This document shows, piece by piece, positions 7,080 to 16,301 of a stretch of 35,811 nt of DNA; the stretch's first letter is position 1, and every line of letters begins with the position of its first letter. This DNA comes from a virus. Made by a program: the position numbers and the translations under genes. The notes beneath the pieces are model-generated. The model made no database searches. It saw only the letters and a program-made list of their open reading frames with translations, and had not been told where the DNA came from. The DNA is taken from the IMG/VR virus record IMGVR_UViG_3300035459_000030, positions 1-35,811 of that record; one strand, written 5' to 3'.

Positions 7080-10000
7080 AAGTCGGTGTACCTGCACCAG
7101 TTCAGAATGCTCATCTGCGCCAATTGTACCCGGGTGCTTAGGGTTCCCGAGAGGACCTTGCTGGCGATGCCAATTTTCCAGCTCTGGCCGTACGAGACGC
7201 TCGCCCAGGCATAACCCCAGTTGAGCGGCGGGTAGATAGACGCCACGCTGAAGGCGGAATTCTGGGAGTTGAAGTACCCCCGCAGGTTGTAGCCGTCGGT
7301 CGTGTCGACGTGGTCGAAGAACGCCGTCCAATAAGCCGCACCGTAAAGGCTTAGACTGAAGCCCGAATCATAGACCACGGCTCCGTCTGAATAATTGATC
7401 AGTCGGCCAAACGAGCCATAAACCCCGTTGCCGATATGCGGCAGGGGCCAGTCGACAGAGGCGTACACCCCCCAGCTCTGGGTGTGATAGGTGTGCTGCC
7501 CATCCCCGAAATAATACTGGTCGTTCGGGCCGCCGGTGGTCTCGATATAATACTCCGCCACGGATCCGCCAATCGGGCCGCAGTACGGCGCCATGTTGAC
7601 GCCGCCGGTGCTCCCGGAATTATTATAGTTACCCGTCCACTGGTTCTGATTCGAGCCGGCGTAGTAATACAGCGGAGAGCCAGATGCGACAATCGGACTG
7701 CCGCTGGGCGCATAAGTATAAGATGTTCCCCCACTTATTGCTGTGATCAGGAACCCGTACACCTCAACCATGCTCCCGGAAGTAAAAATAAACGGGCGGA
7801 CGCCCGAGACTGTGCCGTCGTAGTAAGCTGCAGACCCGGCCGCCACCGCTGTGATGATCGGGCTGCCAGAGATGTTGCAGCCCTGCACGGTCACGCCGTA
7901 CATATTCCCGGTGGGCACCCAGTCAGCGACGCCCGGAGAAGCCGATGTGGTGGTGTAGGTGCTCTCGTAAAGGTTGATAATAGTTGGGTAGACGGCGCTC
8001 GAAGGCCTGATCTTGCCGTGCCAGGGCAAGTACACGGAAACTGCGCCGCCCCCGATAGTCTGAATCGTCTTATTGATCGGTATCGTGACAGCCTGGGTAG
8101 TCTTCAGCCCCAGAGAGCACGGAGCACCAGGAAACCAGGGCGGCGTGTTGCCAGGCCCGATGGAATTGACTGGCGGCGTGGGGGTAGAGGGCGGCAGGGG
8201 CGTATCGTCGCCCGAGTAAAACGGCAGCCAATAACCGTCAATTGGAATGGTATTGCCTTCAGCCGTAACATCCGCCAGAAGCACGCCGCTCTTACTATCC
8301 CAGGTGTAATTCACCTGATTCGGGACCATATACTGAGACTGCATCGTGAAGCCCCGGGGGTTGTCGGCTGCCGCAATTGAAAGCGAAAAGAACTGGTTGG
8401 GAGCGATATCGATAAAACGGTTGTTGGCGGCCAGGGGCACGGTCACGCTTGGAAGTGGGTTGTTGGCGGACGCCAGCAAAAGTCCCGCCAGTTTATTTGT
8501 ACCGCTCTGCTGTCCAAACAGGGCGCCGTAACTGCCAGAAGTATTGGCGCTGACATACAGCTCGGTGGTATTCTGCATGGCGCCAAAGCGACCGGCCGCC
8601 GTACCCCAGGCGCCCGCCCTATATCCGTTGGGGGTAGTCCCGTCCCAGGTCATGGCAGTCGTGTCCTGGTAGCTAACCTGCTGCACCGTCTGGCGCTGAA
8701 TCTCAACCGTATCCCGCCAGTCTAGCTTCGCCACCTCCATCACGACCGGAATGCTTGTTCGTAAAAACGAGAGCACAAACTTGGTCGGCGGCATAAAATA
8801 AACCTTGCCATAGCGGTCGGAGTAAGGCTGAATCAGGCGCCGGCTCTGGCCAACCTGGGTGATCTGCCCCCAGACCGTGCCCCAGGGCGCCGTACTGCCC
8901 ACCATACGAACGGTGTCGCCGGATGGGTAGCAGTCCATGATCTCGCTGGCCGTCGAGCGCCAGCGAATGACGTGCCAGTAAAAGGCGTCCACGTTGAAGT
9001 TTTTGTACTGATTCCAGTTCGTCGGGTTCGTGGTCACGTCGATGATACCCGCCGGCCAGGACATGATCATATTGAGCCAGTAAGCCGGCCCGTCCACCGT
9101 AAACTGAACTGTGGACTGCTCCGGGTTGTACTCGATGGTTTGGCCGTCAATCCACCCCACAGCGATCAGATTCTCGTAACCAGGATACGGCCCCAGGTTG
9201 GCTGGCGACCCGCCATAATAGTCCTGGGTGCCCAGGAACACCTTGGCTCTATCGACGATGGCCGGTAGGGCAGCTTGGGCGTACATGGTGACCTGGAAGG
9301 ACCAGCCACCTGAATCGACGTCGCCCCGACACTCGTCGAGTGTGAGCATGGTCAAAAGCGGGTTGGCGTCGTTGTAAACAGCGACCACCCGGTGGCCGGT
9401 TGTGTAGCGGCTGGCGGTTGTGCCAACCGTACACGACACATCATACACGCCAGGCAAAGTGAAAGTGATAGTCGGATTGGCCACGGATCCGGAAGTAAAA
9501 GTCGCCCCCGACCCCGAGCACGCCCAGAGCCAGGTACTGACCGTGTCGCCGCTCCCTCCGACCGGAACCCAGGAAGGGGAAGCGTCCAGGGCCAGGGACA
9601 CAGAACCCCCCTGCAGGTAGAGCAAGGCGTCCGGCCCCATGATGGGTATCGGGTTCAGATAATAATGCTGGTCGGTATACGCCTGGTCATTGTCGATCAG
9701 CATATTCCCGGTGTTGATATCCAGAATGGACGTCTTGGGAAACAGACCGTACTCGTTGACAATGGTGATATAGGCATTGGTCTGCCACTGCACCTCGCTA
9801 GTCAGTCCGATCTTCAGCGTGCCCACGGCCCCGCTCGAGCCGCCCATGAAGCTGATGGAGATCAGGCGGAACGTGCCCAGGTCGTAAGCCCCCGGCGTAC
9901 TGCCCAGCCAGCCCGTCTGGTTGTAGGCCATGATCGCCCCGGCGGAGCCAGCGATAACATTGTAGAACTGAATCGAACCGACGTTGTCGTTGGATGCGGG

Positions 10001-10120
10001 CGCCGCCAGAACCTGGGCCTGTAGCACGACGGGCGGAGAGACTATGTACAGGCCCAGCTTCGAAAACTGCTGAACCTGACGCAATAAACTCTGCTCTGGG
10101 GCGGTGATGGGCCTGGTCAT
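7076..10120 (-). CDS. Large tail tip / baseplate protein with PKD-like domain
   Basis: A 1014-residue structural protein. Residues about 175-245 look like a PKD/Ig domain (VSTWLWACSGSG, then TFTLPGVYDVSCTVG). Residues about 250-620 resemble a phage tail-hub type region with many aromatic residues but no motif I can name. The C-terminal half is rich in Tyr, Gly and Ser and probably beta-structured (YYAGSNQNQW, GVYGSFGRLINYSDG). The start ATG at 10120 overlaps the previous stop (ATGA), and the stop overlaps the next start in the same way. Position two genes after the tape measure, before the fibre, suggests the distal tail tip or baseplate. Confidence 0.7.
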   Translation of the reverse strand: MTRPITAPEQSLLRQVQQFSKLGLYIVSPPVVLQAQVLAAPASNDNVGSIQFYNVIAGSAGAIMAYNQTGWLGSTPGAYDLGTFRLISISFMGGSSGAVGTLKIGLTSEVQWQTNAYITIVNEYGLFPKTSILDINTGNMLIDNDQAYTDQHYYLNPIPIMGPDALLYLQGGSVSLALDASPSWVPVGGSGDTVSTWLWACSGSGATFTSGSVANPTITFTLPGVYDVSCTVGTTASRYTTGHRVVAVYNDANPLLTMLTLDECRGDVDSGGWSFQVTMYAQAALPAIVDRAKVFLGTQDYYGGSPANLGPYPGYENLIAVGWIDGQTIEYNPEQSTVQFTVDGPAYWLNMIMSWPAGIIDVTTNPTNWNQYKNFNVDAFYWHVIRWRSTASEIMDCYPSGDTVRMVGSTAPWGTVWGQITQVGQSRRLIQPYSDRYGKVYFMPPTKFVLSFLRTSIPVVMEVAKLDWRDTVEIQRQTVQQVSYQDTTAMTWDGTTPNGYRAGAWGTAAGRFGAMQNTTELYVSANTSGSYGALFGQQSGTNKLAGLLLASANNPLPSVTVPLAANNRFIDIAPNQFFSLSIAAADNPRGFTMQSQYMVPNQVNYTWDSKSGVLLADVTAEGNTIPIDGYWLPFYSGDDTPLPPSTPTPPVNSIGPGNTPPWFPGAPCSLGLKTTQAVTIPINKTIQTIGGGAVSVYLPWHGKIRPSSAVYPTIINLYESTYTTTSASPGVADWVPTGNMYGVTVQGCNISGSPIITAVAAGSAAYYDGTVSGVRPFIFTSGSMVEVYGFLITAISGGTSYTYAPSGSPIVASGSPLYYYAGSNQNQWTGNYNNSGSTGGVNMAPYCGPIGGSVAEYYIETTGGPNDQYYFGDGQHTYHTQSWGVYASVDWPLPHIGNGVYGSFGRLINYSDGAVVYDSGFSLSLYGAAYWTAFFDHVDTTDGYNLRGYFNSQNSAFSVASIYPPLNWGYAWASVSYGQSWKIGIASKVLSGTLSTRVQLAQMSILNWCRYTDL

Positions 10121-10923
10121 GTGGTCGTCATCCGCTGGAAAGCGATGGTGAAATTAGTACGGCGGTGGGCATCGTGAACTTCTGTATCGATGGGCCAGAC
10201 CGCCACCACGTGCAGGGGCACGTACTGCTCGGCGTTGTCCATGATTCTGGTGTTCACCCACACCTCGGCAGACTGGCCAGGCACGAAGCCCCGCAGCCAG
10301 TCACGCTGGATGGCAGAGATGATCACCCAATCCCAGGTTCCCACGGCCCAGCCCATGCCCATCACCAGGCCGGCGCCGTTTACGATCTGCTTAGAATAAG
10401 GCTTGTACGTGAAGTGCGGAGCGGCCCAGGTGGTCGTATCGCCCGTCTGCTCCAGGAAACTCATGGCGGTCGGGTTGTAAAAGGCGCTCGAGCCACCCAC
10501 CGTGATCGAACCCGACACAGAAGCTGTCCCGGAGATCGTACCGGATCCCGTTATATACCCGGCCCCGCAGGTGGCAGAGCCGGAGATAACCCCGGAGCCG
10601 GCCGCTCCAAAAGAGCCGGAATAGGTCGCCGTGCCGTAAAACAGGCCGCTGCCAGCGACCGCCTGGGGACCAGTCATGTTCATCGAACCGGAGACGGTGG
10701 GGGAGCCAGAGATGGTACCGGAACCGTAGATACTGACAGAGCCGGCCAGGATACCAGAACCCGAGATGGGGGAGCCGCTGGCAAAGCCGGAGCCAGAGAT
10801 AACGCAGGAACCGGAGAGCGTGCCATAGCCACTGACAGAGCCGGAGCCGTACACCAGGAACGAACCGGATGCGATCGCCGGGTAAGCCCCGATCATAAAG
10901 AGCGTCTGCGGAATGTAGGCCAT
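10117..10923 (-). CDS. Distal tail-type protein with Gly-Ser repeat insertion
   Basis: A 268-residue protein directly after the tape measure, where distal tail proteins usually lie. Residues about 18-150 are a low-complexity tract of degenerate GSGxISGSxxxSGS units (for example GSGTISGSPTVSGS). Residues 155-268 are an ordinary folded domain with several Trp residues (TWAAPHFTYKP, GTWDWVIISAIQRDWLRGF, LHVVAVWP). The repeat tract could form a solvent-exposed beta-roll or flexible stalk; this is inference. Ribosome site GAGGAG precedes ATG at 10923. ATGA overlap with the next gene. Confidence 0.65.
   Translation of the reverse strand: MAYIPQTLFMIGAYPAIASGSFLVYGSGSVSGYGTLSGSCVISGSGFASGSPISGSGILAGSVSIYGSGTISGSPTVSGSMNMTGPQAVAGSGLFYGTATYSGSFGAAGSGVISGSATCGAGYITGSGTISGTASVSGSITVGGSSAFYNPTAMSFLEQTGDTTTWAAPHFTYKPYSKQIVNGAGLVMGMGWAVGTWDWVIISAIQRDWLRGFVPGQSAEVWVNTRIMDNAEQYVPLHVVAVWPIDTEVHDAHRRTNFTIAFQRMTTT
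10490..10870 (-). repeat. Degenerate GSG/SGS coding repeats
   Basis: The DNA contains many short imperfect repeats around 'ggagccggagata' and 'accggatcccg', coding for Gly-Ser-Gly units of about 6-8 residues. The unit length varies, so it is an expanded low-complexity tract, not a strict tandem array. Confidence 0.7.
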
Positions 10924-10926
10924 CGG

Positions 10927-13104
10927 CTATCTCCTCGGGAGCAACTTGATGAACATCTCGACCGCCTCCCGGTTGGCAGCGTTGCGAGTTTCAGCGGACG
11001 TGTCGGCAGCGAATTGAGGCTGGTACACCAGCGTGCCGCCGTTTGAGCCGCCGCCCAGCATGGCCTCCAGCACGTTCTGCTGGGAGAGCGAAGTCCCGAC
11101 CACCTTCTCGGCGGCCGACGTGGCAGGCTGGGTGAGCACGAACTCGCCGGAATGGACATAAGCCATACCCGGAGCGGTATAACCACCCTCCTGGTACGAG
11201 CCAGGCATGTTGGGGCCGCCAGGGTTGGAGGATGAATAACCCGATGCGGCCTGGTTCTTTAGATTTTGAATGGTCTTTTCCATCGCATCCAACTGAGAAG
11301 TAAGCCCGTTGACCGCAGTCGTGCCCATTTCGTGAATCAGATAGTCGATCTTGCCGGCCTCGTCGTCGATGGTAGGCAGAATCTGGCTGGTAAAATCCTG
11401 GCGAGAACGGGCATTCTGCAGCTTGTATTGGTAGTCCATTTCATTCAACTGAATCTGGAATTGCTGCTTCGCCCGGGACTGGGAGATATCGAAGTCCTGC
11501 TGGTTGTACTGAATCTGCAGCTTCTGCATCTTATCCCGGTAAGCCTTCTCGATGTTATAAGACTGCTGGTTATCCTGAAGCTGGAGCTGGTGGCTCTGGT
11601 CAGCCCGGTTTACCTGAATCGTATGGTCCTGGGCGGCCCGCTGGGTGGAGATGTTGTACTGGCGCTGTGCCAGATAATACTGCATGGCGTCGCCGGTCAA
11701 GGCGATCTGGAATAAGTCGAACTTGTGATCCTCGGCGTTGCGGGTAACAGAGAGCTGGTAGTCCTCCTCGGACTGCTTCATCTGGATATTGAAGTCCCGA
11801 TTCGAGATCGCCCGCTGACGGTAAAATTCTTTCTCGGTCATGGCCTCCGACATCTGGAACTGTTCGGCGGCCCGGGAAACCTGCTTCTGGTAGTCCTGGG
11901 TGGCGTACAACTGGGACAGGTTGAACTGGTTGGTATCCAGAAGGGCGGTGTGCTGGTAGTCCTCCTGGGCACGAGACATCTGCAGCAAAAATTGACGGTA
12001 AGCCTCAAGCTGTTGAGATGAAGCCGGGTATTGCTGGGTGACCTGAGCCGGAGCCGATACCGTCTTGACGGCGTTCTGGATGGCAGTAACGATATTTTGA
12101 GGCGCATTGATAACGGCGGAAGCGGTCTGGTTGGTCTGGTTGGCCCGGGCCTTGGATACATCCTCCGGAGCGCCAAACAGCTTATTCAACTCATAGTCGG
12201 CCACGGTGGCGACCTGGTTCATTGGCGCAAAGCCGATTCCCAGCTTCTTGGCAAACTGGCTCTGGTTAAATTTAGAATTAGCCAAAGCCTGGTCAACCAA
12301 CCCACCCAGCACCAGCCCACCCCCTACAGAAGCCAGGATGCCGGCCAGGGTGACCCCACCGGCCCCAGCCACAACCGCCGTACCCTCGGCAGTCTCGGCA
12401 GCCGGCGCAACCGCCTCAGCGGCAGGAACACCGCCTACCGGCACGACCGGGGCCTCTGGCGCAGCCACCGGCTCCACCGGCGCCTCCGGCGTCGCGGAAG
12501 GTTCGGACGTCGGCGTAACAGGCGCCGTACCGCCCTTGGGGAAGGCCCCGATCACCTTCTGCAGGGTCTTGACGCCCATGATGCCACTGCCAACGGCACC
12601 CACTGCAGCCAGGACCCCGGCGCCCTGGGCAGCGTACTGCACCACGGCCGGATGGGCCTCCACGAAGGACGCAGCCTTAGAGGACAGGTCGGCGGCCTTC
12701 TGCATATACGGCAGCAAGACACCGGTGGCGACCTTGCCCATACGGTTGTACGAGTCCTCGAGCTGGGTCTGGGCCGCCATCCAGTTGCGACTGAGCTGGG
12801 TGGAGCTGTTCATGGTAGCGACGTAGGACTTGGCCGCAGAGCTGATAGCGGTGAAGATCGTGGCGGCCGTACCGGTCACCCCCAGGGACACGGCAGTCTT
12901 CAGGATGCTATCGGTGATCGTTTTTAGGCTGCTGGCCTCACGAACACTATCCTGAAGGTTCTTGTGGTACAGGGTCGACTGCTTGGCCGCCCCCTCGGTG
13001 TTTTTATTGATGTCGCCCAGGGACTTGGCAGCGTCCTTGGCGCCTTTGTCGTCAAATTTTGAAACAAACAGGATATCAAGCTCTTTGGAAGCGTCTGCCG
13101 TCAT
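10927..13104 (-). CDS. Tape measure protein
   Basis: A 725-residue protein placed straight after the tail-chaperone frameshift pair, the standard location. The N-terminus (ELDILFVSKFDDKGAKDAAKS) is helical. Residues about 50-300 hold several hydrophobic stretches (LGVTGTAATIFTAISSAA, GAGVLAAVGAVGSGI, LAGILASVGGGLVLGGLV) separated by an Ala/Pro/Glu linker. Residues about 370-590 are a Gln-rich heptad-like coiled coil with recurring NISTQRAAQDH / QVNRADQSH / DISQSRAKQQ units. The protein sets tail length; at roughly 0.15 nm per residue this gives about 0.1 micrometre. It carries no peptidase or lysozyme motif that I recognise. Start ATG at 13104 with GAAGG upstream. Confidence 0.88.
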   Translation of the reverse strand: MTADASKELDILFVSKFDDKGAKDAAKSLGDINKNTEGAAKQSTLYHKNLQDSVREASSLKTITDSILKTAVSLGVTGTAATIFTAISSAAKSYVATMNSSTQLSRNWMAAQTQLEDSYNRMGKVATGVLLPYMQKAADLSSKAASFVEAHPAVVQYAAQGAGVLAAVGAVGSGIMGVKTLQKVIGAFPKGGTAPVTPTSEPSATPEAPVEPVAAPEAPVVPVGGVPAAEAVAPAAETAEGTAVVAGAGGVTLAGILASVGGGLVLGGLVDQALANSKFNQSQFAKKLGIGFAPMNQVATVADYELNKLFGAPEDVSKARANQTNQTASAVINAPQNIVTAIQNAVKTVSAPAQVTQQYPASSQQLEAYRQFLLQMSRAQEDYQHTALLDTNQFNLSQLYATQDYQKQVSRAAEQFQMSEAMTEKEFYRQRAISNRDFNIQMKQSEEDYQLSVTRNAEDHKFDLFQIALTGDAMQYYLAQRQYNISTQRAAQDHTIQVNRADQSHQLQLQDNQQSYNIEKAYRDKMQKLQIQYNQQDFDISQSRAKQQFQIQLNEMDYQYKLQNARSRQDFTSQILPTIDDEAGKIDYLIHEMGTTAVNGLTSQLDAMEKTIQNLKNQAASGYSSSNPGGPNMPGSYQEGGYTAPGMAYVHSGEFVLTQPATSAAEKVVGTSLSQQNVLEAMLGGGSNGGTLVYQPQFAADTSAETRNAANREAVEMFIKLLPRR

Positions 13105-13105
13105 A

Positions 13106-13731
13106 TTAGGATGCCTTCGTACGCCGCAGGGCGGCTTTTAGTCGAAAGATGTTCTCCATCAGCACCTCATCCTGATCCTGCAGACCACCGGCAGCCGGAA
13201 GGTGTTTCCAATCACACGCCTCGAGCTGTACAAAGAATTTCCAGGCTTCTTCCTGGTCGGCATCGTCTCCGACCAGGACCGGAATCAGCGGCGTGCTCGC
13301 TATCTCATCGTCGGTGGGGACGTGGAGATAACGGCGGAATTTTTGCGTGAGGTCGGCCTGCCTTTTTTTATTTGGTCGGCCGCCACCCCCGGTTCGACTA
13401 TCCGACTCCACTGGGGGTTGATCTCGTACACCGCTGCGGACCAGGCATCCACGTCGACCTCGTCCAGGTCACAAAACTTCTCGAACGTGATCGGCCAGGG
13501 CATTCCCTGGCAGTCGGTGACGGCACACACGCAGTCTGGGTAGGTAATGATCCGCAGGATCCGCTCGGCCTGCGTACCGGTGCCCTCTGCCAGCTCCTTA
13601 TTATTCTGTTCCACGCCCTGGCTTCCCAGAATAAAACGGTTTACGCCCATTCGGGCGGTAGCCCTGCTGATGGTCAGGACCACCGCCCGTCCATCCACTT
13701 CAAAATTGAGTGTCTTGCGTTTCTCAGTCAT
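13106..13731 (-). CDS. Tail assembly chaperone, frameshifted form (gpGT-like)
   Basis: Predicted product of a -1 ribosomal frameshift joining residues 1 to about 122 of the short chaperone to the second frame ending at 13106, about 207 residues in all. The second frame (13411 to 13106) reads RQADLTQKFRRYLHVP, WKFFVQLEACDWKHLP and ENIFRLKAALRRTKAS. It has no good start of its own. Upstream frame codons begin at positions divisible by three and the downstream frame is one base upstream of that, which is exactly -1. In siphoviruses the long form carries the tape-measure-binding part. Confidence 0.75.
13300..13731 (-). CDS. Tail assembly chaperone, short form (gpG-like)
   Basis: A 143-residue acidic protein between the tail-tube and tape-measure genes. 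It begins MTEKRKTLNFEVDGR and contains a Cys/Asp-rich middle (YPDCVCAVTDCQG). Its role is known for the family by position: a chaperone that coats the tape measure during tail assembly. The ribosome site GAGG lies four bases before ATG. Its 3' part overlaps a second open frame by 112 bases, and the overlap contains a slippery heptamer, so this is the unshifted product. Confidence 0.78.
   Translation of the reverse strand: MTEKRKTLNFEVDGRAVVLTISRATARMGVNRFILGSQGVEQNNKELAEGTGTQAERILRIITYPDCVCAVTDCQGMPWPITFEKFCDLDEVDVDAWSAAVYEINPQWSRIVEPGVAADQIKKGRPTSRKNSAVISTSPPTMR
13363..13369 (-). other. Slippery heptamer A AAA AAA for -1 frameshifting
   Basis: Seven consecutive A residues on the coding strand, read ATA AAA AAA GGC in the zero frame and AAA AAA AGG CAG after slipping. 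It lies in the overlap of the two chaperone frames and is the only canonical slippery site seen there. Confidence 0.8.
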
Positions 13732-13741
13732 TGAACCTCAA

Positions 13742-14659
13742 CTAACCTTCGTAGAATACGGTAATTACATGACCCAGCACCGGCGCCACAGCGAATGAGA
13801 CGCCATTGGTGAAGGTTTGGATACCGCTTGACTTCAGCGTGTTATTGTCCCAGACTGCGATCTTGGTGGCAGTCTTGGCCGGCTGGGCGCTGTCGAACGG
13901 GAAGGCCAGAGTGGAACCATCCCCCAGGAAGGTGACCATGGTCGGCTTGCCGTACCCGTTGCCCCGGATCATCTGGGAACGGGTGACGCCTTCTACTGCA
14001 GTTGTATACTGCACCTGCCAGGGGTAAGCGGTCACAATCATGGGCACGAATGAGTACAGCCTGACGTTGTCGTCGGCGCTATAACCGCTCTCCCGCATAA
14101 AGACTGTCGCCTTCGGGATGATTCTGAAATCAAACAAAGCGGAGCCAAAGTTTACAGAATCAGGGTCGGCGTCCAGAGCGGCAGAGTAAGCGATGGCAGC
14201 GAGCTGGCCTTCAAAGCCACGCAGGTTGGTGGCCTCGTGAAACAGGTTGGCTTCCTCTACAGTGACCAGTTTGGCACCCCCAGAGGCCATGGCGTCGACA
14301 ATATCGTTGGTCTTATCGATCTGCAGCTCGCCCGACATGACCTCGGTCGCCGGCAGAACCTGTACAGCGAACGGGCCATCGTCCCCGACGTGGGTGATGA
14401 TACGAGGGGTCGGGTCGTTGATGGTCAAGACTTTGGCGCCGGACTGCCAGGCGCCGTAGTACCCGATGGAGCCGGAGACGGTTGCGCCGGCAGCGATGGC
14501 ACTGCCAGCCGAACCGGACAGGGCCGAACCGGATGAGATCAGGTAGGGGGTTGTCGTGCGTCTCGTAACGGTTCCAATCGGGTAAAAGCTGGTGTTCAGC
14601 TCGTAGAGCACAATCGAACGGAAACCAGCGGTAGTACGAATGGTAGTAGGTGCAGGCAT
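13742..14659 (-). CDS. Major tail tube protein
   Basis: A 305-residue protein in the position of the tail tube subunit, between connectors and tail chaperones. It has a strong ribosome site (AAGGAG) fitting a highly expressed structural gene. Its N-terminal 70 residues include a Ser/Gly/Ala-rich stretch (SGSALSGSAGSAIAAGATVS) similar in flavour to other virion proteins here. The remainder alternates beta-strand-like segments (ALFDFRIIPKATVFMRESG, VPMIVTAYPWQVQYTT). The C-terminus (NGVSFAVAPVLGHVITVFYE) may be a small Ig-like appendage. The assignment rests on gene order and expression signals, not a diagnostic motif. Confidence 0.65.
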   Translation of the reverse strand: MPAPTTIRTTAGFRSIVLYELNTSFYPIGTVTRRTTTPYLISSGSALSGSAGSAIAAGATVSGSIGYYGAWQSGAKVLTINDPTPRIITHVGDDGPFAVQVLPATEVMSGELQIDKTNDIVDAMASGGAKLVTVEEANLFHEATNLRGFEGQLAAIAYSAALDADPDSVNFGSALFDFRIIPKATVFMRESGYSADDNVRLYSFVPMIVTAYPWQVQYTTAVEGVTRSQMIRGNGYGKPTMVTFLGDGSTLAFPFDSAQPAKTATKIAVWDNNTLKSSGIQTFTNGVSFAVAPVLGHVITVFYEG

Positions 14660-14669
14660 TTTTTACTCC

Positions 14670-15158
14670 TTAGTCGGTCTCGGCCAGCAAGCGCCTGGCC
14701 TGCCGTGAGACACGTAATTGAAACCGGATGCCCCAGTACTCAGTATTGTTGATATTCACGGTTCCGACACCGCTGTCGCCAATGATCAGCGCATCCTTCA
14801 CGCCCTGGGTGGCGGAAAGTCTCGGATACAGGCCGAACTGGGTGTACACCAGCTCCAGGTAAGGGACCAGCAAGCCGCTTTTCTCTTCGGGTGTGCCAGC
14901 GGCCATGGGGGAATGGTAGAGCACCACGTCCCACATGCGGGTTTCCATAAACTCTCTGTACAGCCCCTCTGAGCCGATCAGACGGTTCTCGATAAGCCGG
15001 CCCGGGAAGTTGATGAAATCTGGCATGTTGCCAACCGGGTTCACCAGAGGAACGCTGGCATAGGCATAAATCGGGTTGCCAGTATCCGGGGAAATGATCT
15101 GCCCCTCCACGCTGGCGATGGCGGCCATGATGGCCTCGGCGGAACCGGGCGTCGTCAT
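14670..15158 (-). CDS. Tail terminator / tail completion-type protein
   Basis: A 162-residue protein (segments IISPDTGNPIYAYAS, DFINFPGRLIENRLIG, MRMWDVVLYHSP-like) placed directly before the tail tube gene. That is the usual slot of the protein that caps the tail tube. ATGA overlap with the upstream connector gene. No signature motif was recognised, so the call is by synteny. Confidence 0.55.
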   Translation of the reverse strand: MTTPGSAEAIMAAIASVEGQIISPDTGNPIYAYASVPLVNPVGNMPDFINFPGRLIENRLIGSEGLYREFMETRMWDVVLYHSPMAAGTPEEKSGLLVPYLELVYTQFGLYPRLSATQGVKDALIIGDSGVGTVNINNTEYWGIRFQLRVSRQARRLLAETD

Positions 15159-15772
15159 AAGTAATTCCAGCCTTCCTTGCGGATGTACGGCTGAAGTTGC
15201 TCGACCAGGCGGACCGGCCAGGCTTTGGTGTAAACCATCGTAGCCAGCTCAGCCACACCTATGGCGTCGGTCATCCCGGTTTCGGCCTCGTGGTAAAAGC
15301 GAGCCGTCAGCAAGGCGCAAAGCTCGAGCAAATCCGCCGGCAGGCCCGCTGTACTGCCGCTGATGCCACCTATGTAGCTGATCTGCACCCGGCACTTGCC
15401 CGGGTAGTTGCATACCGGGCCGCCGGTCGGGTAAGCGAGCACCTTATTGCCCCAGATATCGGTCAGCGTCGGGCTGACTGTCGTCCAGAGCTGGGTGACA
15501 TCGGCACGGTACGCAAAAGCGGACACAGAAGCCACCATGGGCTTGTGCGGGAAACAGGTCACCAGGCCGGCAGCGGTGGCCAGGCCCGGAATCTGCTCGC
15601 CGGTCTTGGTCTCCAGCATAAAGTAGTTATCGGAATCGGGACCGTACTGGCCAGTGCATTTGCGATCGATGGCCCGGGAGCAAGCGGTGATGAACGTCTG
15701 CAAGAGCGCATCGTCCGTCCCCAGAGTAATTCGCATTTCGCTTTTAGCCTGAGCCAGGGTTGTGTAGTCCAT
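15155..15772 (-). CDS. Head-tail connector (adaptor) protein
   Basis: A 205-residue protein whose start, DYTTLAQAKSEMRI, then DDALLQTFITACSRAIDRKC, is the helical pattern of the HK97 gp6 / YqbG-like head-tail adaptors: a first helix with 'T-L-A-x-A-K', then a helix with 'A-x-x-x-I-D'. A beta-rich middle follows. These proteins form a ring under the portal. GGAG ribosome site; its start follows the previous stop by one base and its end overlaps the next gene by ATGA. Confidence 0.72.
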   Translation of the reverse strand: MDYTTLAQAKSEMRITLGTDDALLQTFITACSRAIDRKCTGQYGPDSDNYFMLETKTGEQIPGLATAAGLVTCFPHKPMVASVSAFAYRADVTQLWTTVSPTLTDIWGNKVLAYPTGGPVCNYPGKCRVQISYIGGISGSTAGLPADLLELCALLTARFYHEAETGMTDAIGVAELATMVYTKAWPVRLVEQLQPYIRKEGWNYL

Positions 15773-15773
15773 A

Positions 15774-16301
15774 TCACTCCGCTAGCTTATCTAAGAAACT
15801 TTGTACAGCCGCCTCAATGATGCCGTCGACGTCCGGACCAGCCTTAGCCAGGGCGTCGTCAGCGGAAACCCAGCCGGAAGCGGCGTGGAAACTGACCTGC
15901 TTGGGGTCGTTATCTTTCCAGCCGTTGACGTATCCGGAGTACGAAGCGGAGTTGTGCAGGTGGCCCTCCACCCCTCCGCCGGCCAGCTTAGCCTCTTTCG
16001 TCCAGCGTTTGTCGAGCTGCTGGCTGGTCAGCTTGATCTGACCCCGCCTGGCAGCCTTGACTTTGAACCCGCCAGGCTGAGAAGCGTCCGCCACGAAAAA
16101 CGACTTCGGATAGCGGCCTTTGCCCCTGACATACGTGTTGAACGTCCTGGCCCGAGTGCGGGACGGCTGCGGTGCGTACACTTGGATCACCTCCTGCACC
16201 GCCTCCTCTGCGTCCAGGACGGCTCGGCTGGCGAACGGAGCGAATATCTCGCTCGCATTCGCCAGCACATCTTCCATTCGACTGATCGTCGAATCGGTCA
16301 T
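15774..16301 (-). CDS. Probable neck / head-tail joining protein (HK97 gp10-like position)
   Basis: A 175-residue basic protein just after the capsid gene. It opens with a helical segment (MEDVLANASEIFAPFASRAV) and holds YAPQPSRTRARTF, GKGRYPKSFFV and LTSQQLDKRWTKEA. Proteins of this size with a 'tail-completion' plan (helix, then P-x-x-T/S-R loops, ending in helix) occur in head-tail modules. It starts within the capsid stop (TAATG overlap), so it is translationally coupled and lacks its own clear ribosome site. Confidence 0.5.
   Translation of the reverse strand: MTDSTISRMEDVLANASEIFAPFASRAVLDAEEAVQEVIQVYAPQPSRTRARTFNTYVRGKGRYPKSFFVADASQPGGFKVKAARRGQIKLTSQQLDKRWTKEAKLAGGGVEGHLHNSASYSGYVNGWKDNDPKQVSFHAASGWVSADDALAKAGPDVDGIIEAAVQSFLDKLAE

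Noticed and set aside
7080-7331. Longer start for the tail fibre gene
   Set aside because: The extra 84 codons lie wholly inside the preceding tail gene, while an ATGA-overlapping ATG at 7079 fits the operon's coupling pattern.
10190-12927. Long plus-strand open frames opposite the tail genes
   Set aside because: They are shadows of high-GC minus-strand genes; they lack ribosome sites, are Arg/Gly/His-rich and have no recognisable domains.
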